Positions 57,543 through 64,000 of a stretch of 64,000 nucleotides of DNA are shown one piece after another. Below the pieces are notes generated by a model. The model saw only the letters and a list, made by a program, of their open reading frames with translations, was not told the DNA's origin and did no database searches. The stretch covers positions 1,178,001-1,242,000 of the forward strand of contig NC_134766.1 of the NCBI RefSeq assembly GCF_050436995.1. The letters run 5' to 3'. How positions within the stretch are numbered: the first letter of the stretch is position 1; each line of letters opens with the position of its first letter. The translations under genes were made by a program, and so were the position numbers. The stretch is from Anticarsia gemmatalis. Taxonomy: Eukaryota; Arthropoda; Insecta; Lepidoptera; Erebidae.

Positions 57543-57790
57543 ATCAAATCGTTTATTAATTTATCTGAAATGCTGACACGTATGATAGCATAATGATACA
57601 GAGAGCGAATTTACCATTTTGGAAGGTAGGGCCCATTCCTAACGAACCTTCCAAAATGGCGGTAAATTTTATATTTATATTTTAATAATCCAGGCCGGAG
57701 GTTCTTCTCATTAGAAGAGCTGGCAAGAAACTCCTGGACACTCTTTTTAATCTCCAGATATTTCTATTGATAATAACATTTTTTTAAAGT
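57543..57790. repeat. Non-LTR retrotransposon 3' end with conserved hairpin
   Basis: AAATCGTTTATTAATTTATC, GCTGACACGTATGATAGCA and GATACAGAGAGCGAATTTACC match the blocks at 17320 and 20790. A strong hairpin follows (57609-57667; core ATTTTGGAAGGT with ACCTTCCAAAAT), then GGCCGGAGGTTCTTCTCATTAGAAGAGCTGGCAAGAAACTCC. The hairpin may be the reverse transcriptase's recognition structure. Confidence 0.6.
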
Positions 57791-58625
57791 TGTGTATTTA
57801 TAAAACAAAGTAGTTGTATCAAACAAAACACCGTCATAACTCTGTATCTACAACTTTGTCAGCCTCAAATCTTGCATAAAATTCTCTCTACCAAGTCATT
57901 GGACTACAGAATCAATTACTTCAACTATTTTTCTATAAAATTGTACAATTTTCCTTTTGAAGAAAGAAATTGTTAATTGAATAGTTTTGTGCGAACACGT
58001 CCGTTGGCTTGGGGCAAATATTGAGTGCTTTTTGTTCAGTAAAAGGTTTTTTACGAAAGATAAAGCTGTTTGCTTAGCGTTTTTCTTTAAGAATAGTTAT
58101 TTGGCCGTTGTATAATAAGATTCGTTGCTTAGTATTGGGTAGGTATTAGTTTTTTGCAGTGATTTCCAGCATGTGAAAAGTATTTCCAGTTTAATAAGTG
58201 ACGTGAGATAATCTTGATTGGAAACTAGCAGTAAGGCAAAATTCAGCATTTAAATCCATCACATTGTAGTTAGTAACAGATTTTCTGAAAATCTTTTTAA
58301 ATAGCACAAACTTTGAAAGCCATTATGGCAATAAGTTTTGCCATTGTGAAATTGCAAGAATTGAATGAAACCGATCTCAGTCAATTCCGTTATACTTGAT
58401 ACGTTCTTACATTTGCATTCTTCTTTAATTAGTATGAGATATCAATTTTTGATATTATGTTCAGAAGAACCCAATTATACATACATACTTACTAAAAATT
58501 ACGCTTTCTTTCCATAAGGGTAGGCAGAGACCATAGAAGTACCCAGACATAAGTATCCAATTTATATCTTATTTAGAAAAATAATCTCATTCGTCAGGTC
58601 AAAAAGCACTAATCCAAAAAAACTA
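57791..58625. other. No gene seen
   Basis: AT-rich. 58480-58545 carries the dispersed fragment with AAGGGTAGGCAGAGACCATAG. Confidence 0.4.
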
Positions 58626-58883
58626 TCTATACTAATATTATAAAGCTGAAGAGTTTGTTTGTTTGTTTGTTTGTTTGAACGCGCTAATCTCAGAAACTAC
58701 GGGTCCGATCTGAAAAATTCTTTTGATGTTAGATAGTCCATTTATCGAGGAAGGCTATAGACTATATATCATCACGCTACGACCAATAGGAGCAGAGCAG
58801 CAATCAAAAATATTACAAAAACGGGGAAAAAATTGAACCATTCTGTCTTAAGTGACGCAAGCGAAGTTGCGCGGGTCAGCTAG
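58626..58883 (+). mobile_element. Non-autonomous Helitron (Lep1-like), complete
   Basis: A|TCTATACTAATATTATAAAG to GGGTCAGCTAG|T, 258 bp, with a GTTT run and the terminal hairpin. It has a small insertion (TTTTGATG) after AAAAATTC relative to siblings. Confidence 0.95.
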
Positions 58884-59086
58884 TAAAAATATAACTTGCT
58901 CATCTCAACTTAGCCTTAACCATTTGAGGGTTTCCCTCCGTTATCGGCTGTGTGATATTCATCAGGTATCGAATAATCGTTTTGTTACGGCAATGCGCTA
59001 TGAATGTTTGAACAGTCGGCCGGTGTTTCAGATTAACACACTGATTGGACGTAGGCTTTCATATTACAGCTGTTTTATTTGATTAG

Positions 59087-59280
59087 TGCTTGATTTCTCT
59101 GTGGTACGATCGATAGTGTATCCGACTGTAGATCATAAGGTCTTGAGTTCGATTCTCGAATTGGGCAAAGTGCTATTGGTCTTCTGTAAATTAGGTATAT
59201 TAGCATATTTAAAGTAACAGCCAAGACTCCGGTTATGTGCTTGGTTGTAGAGTTCTAGGCTTGCCCCCTATTATTTTGTA
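59087..59280 (+). repeat. SINE-B
   Basis: TCTCTGTGGTACGATCGATAGTGTATCCGACTG, B box GAGTTCGATTCTCGAATTGGGCAAAG, then CTCCGGTTATGTGCTTGG. The tail is lost. A further eroded head is at 59293-59365. Confidence 0.75.
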
Positions 59281-59845
59281 TTGTCTTTTAAATACTGCTG
59301 TGGGACAGTGGTTGTGATTGACACTGCGCAAAGGTTCAAGTCTCGGGTCGTGCGAAAATATTATTCTTCATTTCATTGACACAAATCTGGACAGTAATTT
59401 CCTGAGTACTGCCTAAGTCTTGATTGTCTTCTTCTACCTTTCGCTGGGATTGAAAGCCAAAATTTATTTGTATTGCATATGTGTAATGTGCACACAAATA
59501 AACACAAAAAATTCTAGCACTATTGAACAGTTTCAGTAAAACGTAACAGCGAGATAACCACGGAACTTACAGTCTATAAAACACATAATAAAATAGTTTA
59601 TAGTTTGTCTCAAAACAAAAAACCTTCCAAACCCCACTCTCCACCCACGATAACCCTATAAAACCCTTATTTAGTCACACGTATAAATGATCAAACAAAC
59701 TCTTAATATAAAACTCGTTTAGCTACATTTTCCAACTAAAAGGCCGTATGCGGATCCCGCGGGAAGTTGCCTCGAGACCTAAGTAAATATACTGTTGAAT
59801 CCCATACAAATGTATAGATAAAAAGGTTCGCAGTGTAAATACTAA

Positions 59846-60321
59846 TCCATACTAATATTATAAATGCGAAAGTAACTCTGTCTGTCTGTCTGTCTGTCTG
59901 TCTGCTACTCAATCACGTCTAAACTACTGAACCAATTTGCATGAAATTTGGTATGGAGATATTTTGATACCCGAGAAAGGACATAGGCTACTTTTTACCC
60001 CGGGAAAATGACGCATTTCCCGGGAAAATTCAGAAAATTCAACGAAGTCGCGAAAAATCAACATTATAATGACATTGAATCAACAAAATTCCGTTGCCAT
60101 GGCAACTGTTTTAATGGCGGATATGCCTTAGCGCGACTTCGTTATACTAAGAGATATAAATAATTTTGAGAATATTTTTCATGAAAAAAAGCATATTTTA
60201 TATCATCACGCTACGACCAATAGGAGCAGAGTAGGTAACAGTAAAAAGTGTTACAATAACATGGAAAATTCTGACCCATTCTCTCTTATGTGACGCAAGC
60301 GAAGTTGCGCGGGTCAGCTAG
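59846..60321 (+). mobile_element. Chimeric Helitron: family-2 5' part, family-1 3' end
   Basis: It starts A|TCCATACTAATATTATAAATGCGAAAG with a CTGT run (59877-59904), continues through AACTACTGAACCAATTTGCATG and GACATAGGCTACTTTTTACCC (family 2), and at about 60200 switches to ATATCATCACGCTACGACCAATAGGAGCAG, ending GGGTCAGCTAG|T (family 1, with hairpin). One 476-bp unit has intact A|T flanks at both ends. Confidence 0.75.
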
Positions 60322-60387
60322 TATTATATATATCCGAAAATCGGACTGTTTGTCACGCTTCTATGGTTTACATTGAAGAGTACATAA

Positions 60388-60545
60388 ACGTACATAATAT
60401 CCCGCTTGTTATACCGTAAAGTGTAGGCAGAAGCGTATGAAATACACCTGACGCCTATTAAACCTGAATATGTGGGCAGAAGTTTCGTTTCACTATTTAC
60501 ATTGGTAGTCCCATGTAAAAGGGGGCGAGCCTATTAATATTTACT
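60388..60545 (-). repeat. 3' part of SINE-B
   Basis: CCCGCTTGTTATACCGTAAAGTGTAGGCAG, TTTCGTTTCACTATTTACATTGG, TAGTCCCATGTAAAAGGGGGCGAGCC: minus-orientation tail half. Confidence 0.65.
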
Positions 60546-60889
60546 TATATTAAAATAGTTTACATAAAATTTAAGTATGGATATAGTTGAATGCCGAGAG
60601 TCAATCATAGGCTTAACGTGTTAAACCGCGTGAGTTTTTTCTAAATTTTCAGTCTATAATATATATTATTATTAATGCATAATCCCATTTTGTATTTTAT
60701 AAACAAATAACTAAACGTATAAACGCCAAAAAATAATTCAACAGATTTATTTTAATTAATAAACAGTCGGCATTTTATCTGCATTGAAATCCGAGCGTAC
60801 TGCGTTTTACGATACCGACTTCAAATTGATTGACATTAAAATTAAAACACTTCAATTGCACAGTCCAATTAAAATAAAAAAGTCTTTCA
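60546..60889. other. No gene seen
   Basis: AT-rich spacer. Confidence 0.35.
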
Positions 60890-61100
60890 AGTGAAATACG
60901 GTTATGCCTACCCGGGTATGCCGGCCCGGTATGCCGCCGTTTATCCGGCAATCTGTCTCGGATATTGGCACCGCATAAATACGGCGTTGGCTGTAATCCA
61001 ACAACATCGATCACTAGCCGACGCGGATAACCGGACGGTTATATCCGCGCATATCCGCGCACATCCGGCTATGCACGGATATTGGGTGTGTGTCCGGTTT
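60890..61100. repeat. GC-rich ATATCCG-motif cluster
   Basis: CCGGGTATGCCGGCCCGGTATGCCG, TATCCGGCAATC, CGGATAACCGGACGGTTATATCCGCGCATATCCGCGCACATCCGG. Both strands are open (60775-61014 minus, 60891-61115 plus) because of composition. No family was recognised. Confidence 0.5.
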
Positions 61101-61799
61101 ATTAATTGCCTTTAATTACGAAGGTGACATTTTTCGGATGAAATATTTTGTGGTTAGTACGGATTTTGTTTGGTCAAGGTAAGATGGATGGCGTGGATTA
61201 ATAAAACGTATTTGAAAATTAATTGTGTGTTACCTTGCTAGATTTATACAATAAACCGCTATTAAATACACACTCTGCTCGTATGGATTTTTGCAAACAT
61301 AATAAGTCTGGAATAATTACTAACCCTACTTTTTGAAATTCTGTCTTTTTGGCCTGATTATTATTATAAAACCTCATTTAATTTTATTGCCATTCTGCAA
61401 TATTTAATACATCGTTTTTACATGAAATAGTAACAACGATACATACATAATTACTTAAAACTTTGGCATTAATTATAATATAAGTATGACAAAAATCACA
61501 TTGCAAAAAAAATATGATTGAAAAGCTTTCCAGTCATTTACTTCATAACTCAGTTTCAATACAAACAGTTTAATGTGAAACTTTGACCAATATTGGCCAA
61601 TCTAAAAGAAAAACATTTGAACAAACTTTGGTCACCAATATCGGCAGTTAGTTAACCGTTTGAGAGTTCACATAAATGATGTCGGAGTTTAATTGCCCAG
61701 TGTTTATATAAAACTTAATTATTCTGTATTATTTCATACTATTTTTATATGACGGAGAAAAAGGAAATTTTAAAATAAAAATAACATAACTAAATAAGC
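61101..61799. other. No gene seen
   Basis: AT-rich, no recognised repeat or exon. Confidence 0.4.
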
Positions 61800-61965
61800 A
61801 GACCGCCTTTGTGGTCTATGTGGTGATCACGACAATTGTGGGTTTGATTCTTGGGTCGGTCAATGTTATAGCAGTCTTTTCTAATTTATATTAGAGTTTT
61901 TCTCAATAGTAGCCCGTGGTTTGGTAACGTTAATGGCATTAGGCTCACCCCCTGTTTCACGCCAT
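61800..61965 (+). repeat. SINE-B, plus copy of an inverted pair
   Basis: AGACCGCCTTTGTGGTCTATGTGG, B box GGGTTTGATTCTTGGGTCGG, TTTTCTAATTTATATTAGAG, AGCCCGTGGTTTGGTAACG. A minus copy follows within about 20 bp, tail to tail. Confidence 0.75.
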
Positions 61966-61979
61966 GAACCACAATCTGA

Positions 61980-62102
61980 GTTACTATTGAAAATATCCTA
62001 GTTTAAAACTAGAAAAGAACAATAGTACTTTGCACCACTCGGGACCGACCAGTCTTTGAAATCAGCAGTTGGATACACTAACAACCGCGCCAAAGTGGCA
62101 AT
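61980..62102 (-). repeat. SINE-B, minus copy of an inverted pair
   Basis: AACAATAGTACTTTGCACCACTCGGGACCGACC, CTAACAACCGCGCCAAAGTGGC. Together with 61800-61965 it could form a long imperfect hairpin. It is also the left-most SINE of the terminal tandem array. Confidence 0.75.
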
Positions 62103-62171
62103 CAACTAAAAAAGCTTTTAAACAGCTATCTTTCATTAGATATCATATATTCTTTCTGATTATCTTAACTA

Positions 62172-62421
62172 TTAGCTGACCCGCGCAACTTCGCCTGCGT
62201 CACATAAGAGAGAATGGGTCAAAATTTGCCCCGTTTTTGTAACATTTTTTACTGGTACTCTGCTCTTATTGGTCGTAGCGTGATGACATATAGCCTATAG
62301 CCTTTCTCGATAAATGGGCTATGTAACACTGAAATATTTTTTCAAATCAGACCAGTAGTTCCTGAGATTAGCGCGTTCAAACAAACAAACAAACTCTTCA
62401 GCTTTATAATATTAGTATAGA
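62172..62421 (-). mobile_element. Helitron (Lep1-like) with preserved empty site nearby
   Basis: 250 bp, TC start and CTAA end on the minus strand (a permitted CTRR terminus), hairpin and CAAA run present. Flanks read AACTA|...|TTATTG. The sister array units at 63038-63048 and 63513-63521 read ACTATTATTG without the element, so insertion was exactly between A and T with no duplication. Confidence 0.95.
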
Positions 62422-62689
62422 TTATTGTATTGAGTAATAAAAATATCGTATTATAATTTCGTCGAGCCTCCAACTGTCTCATCGCTCATTACGTTATCGT
62501 TCTTCGTGAACCTGAAGCGTATTGCTCGCGATAATGCCGGCATGTAATAAATAACGCTTATTTATTGCACAAGAGTGCCCACTACTTTATCCTTTATTCG
62601 TTTAAGAGATTATTTCACCGTCAGATAAGTTTGTTTGATGAATTGTTGTGGTGTTTTTTGATAGGTCTTTTCATAAATAACCTTTTACA

Positions 62690-62952
62690 TACATAATATT
62701 ACACTTGTTTTACTCGAAAGTGTAGGCAGAGGTGTATTCACAATCGCCTATAATGCGTAATTTATATTAGTCCCATTTAATAGAGGACGAATTTCTTACC
62801 TTATACCTGGCACGTTTCTAAACTTCAAACGTCTACTGAGATAATTTTTGTATAAGTCAGATAAAGACCAATAGCACTTTACTTCACTACGAATCTGGAA
62901 CCTCATGATCTGCAGTCGAATACACTAACGACAGCGCCAGAGAGGCAGTCCA
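62690..62952 (-). repeat. SINE-B within tandem array
   Basis: Tail ACACTTGTTTTACTCGAAAGTGTAGGCAG, CCTGGCACGTTTCTAAACTTC, head with AGCGCCAGAGAGGCAGTC. The same insertion is shared with the next unit, so it predates the duplication. Confidence 0.8.
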
Positions 62953-63249
62953 CTTCGAAAACTACTTTTTAACTGGAATAACATAAGCTACATACTTTAA
63001 ATTGGATTTGTAAATTAATTGTCTTTCTCATTACCTTAACTATTATTGTATTCAGTAATAAAAATATCGTATGATTATTTCGTTGAGCCTCCAACTCTCT
63101 CATCGCTCATTACGTTATCGTTCTTCGTTAAGCTGAAGCGTATTGCTCGCGATAATGCCGGTGATAAATAACGCTTATTTATTGCACAAAAGTGCCCACT
63201 ACTTTATCCTTTATTCGTTTAAGAGATTATTTAACCGGCAGATAAGTAT

Positions 63250-63422
63250 TTAAGTCAGAGGACGAATTTCTTACCTTATACCAGGCATGATTCTAAACTT
63301 CAAACGTCTACTGAGATAATTTTTGTATAAATCAGAAAAAGACTAATAGTCCTTTCTCCACTACGAATCTGGAACCTCATGGTCTACAGTCGAATACACT
63401 AACGGCAGCGCCACAGAGGCAG
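63250..63422 (-). repeat. SINE-B within tandem array, 3'-truncated
   Basis: GAGGACGAATTTCTTACCTTATACCAGGCA, TTTGTATAAATCAGAAAAAGAC, AGCGCCACAGAGGCAGTCC. It duplicates 62690-62952 but lacks the tail half together with the end of core A. Confidence 0.8.
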
Positions 63423-63850
63423 TCCACTTCGAAAACTACATATTTAACTAGAATAACATAAGCTATATACTTTAAATTAGATTTGTCATTAAAAGTTTTT
63501 CTCATAACCTTTACTATTATTGAATTCAGTAATAAAAATATCGTATGATAATTTCGTTGAGCCTCCAACTCTCTCACCGCTCATTACGTTATCGTTCTTC
63601 GTGAACCTGAAGCGTATTGCTCGCGATAATGCCGGCATGTGATGAATAACGCTTATTTATTGCACCAAAGTGCCCACTACTTTATACTTTATTCGTTTAA
63701 GAGATTATTTTACCGTCAGATAAGTTTGTTTGATGAATTGTTGTGGTGTTTTTGATAGGTCTTTTCATATATTATCTGGTAAATGGTCATGTTTTGTCAC
63801 TAACAATGTTAGTCTCATATAATAGGAGATTCCAGCAGTTGTATAGGTGA

Positions 63851-64000
63851 TATTTGATCACGATGCCTTGGGTTCATATTCCTATAAATAAGTTTAATTA
63901 AGCATCCCGGGATTTCGGTTTTCGAAGTATTTATAAGCATCTTACCTTACTTAATAAAAATCTCAGAACCAAATGGTTCTAAAATTTTTACGAGAGAGTC
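63851..64000. other. No gene seen at window end
   Basis: AT-rich; a faint SINE B-box-like GCCTTGGGTTCATATTCC lies near 63865. Confidence 0.35.

Larger units (their letters stand above)
62430..63850. repeat. Composite tandem array, about three units
   Basis: Unit core A (AGTAATAAAAATATCGTAT to GATAGGTCTTTTCAT) occurs at about 62431-62682, 63052-63245 (3' truncated) and 63525-63775. Cores are separated by minus SINE-B copies (62690-62952, 63250-63422; remnant after 63780) and a shared about 90-bp flank. The core holds CATCGCTCATTACGTTATCG and GCGTATTGCTCGCGATAATG with few differences between copies. The array arose by tandem duplication of core plus SINE; the second SINE lost its 3' half. Confidence 0.85.

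Overview
This is AT-rich, non-coding-dominated nuclear DNA from an insect, most probably a moth or butterfly. The main evidence is the interspersed repeats. There are about a dozen copies of a short non-autonomous Helitron (A|T insertion site, TC 5' end, CTAG 3' end, a small hairpin 12 nt before the 3' end, an internal GTTT run) of the kind abundant in Lepidoptera. There are also several tRNA-derived SINEs with lepidopteran-type heads, 5S-rRNA-like SINEs, a deleted mariner and RTE-type LINE debris. No bacterial, viral or organellar gene organisation is visible. I cannot name the species.

Protein-coding content is very small. The only convincing gene is on the minus strand: two neighbouring exons at 15208-15371 and 14589-14691. 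They have good splice sites and compatible phases, and joined they give an acidic linker followed by a complete eight-cysteine WAP-type four-disulphide core. The protein looks secreted or extracellular; WAP-sushi proteins of the LEV-9 type are one candidate. The rest of the gene lies in exons I cannot recognise or outside the window, so much of the window could be its introns. A second candidate is a CpG-rich patch at about 37785-38050 that could be a promoter or first exon. A reverse-transcriptase pseudogene lies at 30835-31850 on the minus strand.

Layout. 1-2700: deleted mariner and a PIF/Harbinger-like MITE with TAA duplications. 2700-12540: sparse sequence with SINE and Helitron copies, including a Helitron-rich stretch at 10076-12537. 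12540-17400: diverged duplication, the WAP exons, old SINE and LINE debris. 19000-26200: dense SINEs, a palindromic MITE, a local duplication and a full Helitron. 27300-32440: SINEs, then a 2.27-kb inverted-repeat element with repeated subterminal motifs that contains the RT pseudogene. 33000-38100: a truncated Helitron, a long-TIR MITE with strong internal hairpins, and the CpG patch. 38600-51400: SINEs of four types, a duplication with a nearly invariant 132-bp core, and MITEs. 52000-64000: Helitrons (one a two-family chimera), LINE 3' ends, and a terminal tandem array of about three composite units in which one unit carries a Helitron and its sister units preserve the empty insertion site.

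No CRISPR array, operon, rRNA gene or convincing stand-alone tRNA gene was seen. Boundaries of decayed repeats are approximate, generally within 5-20 bases.
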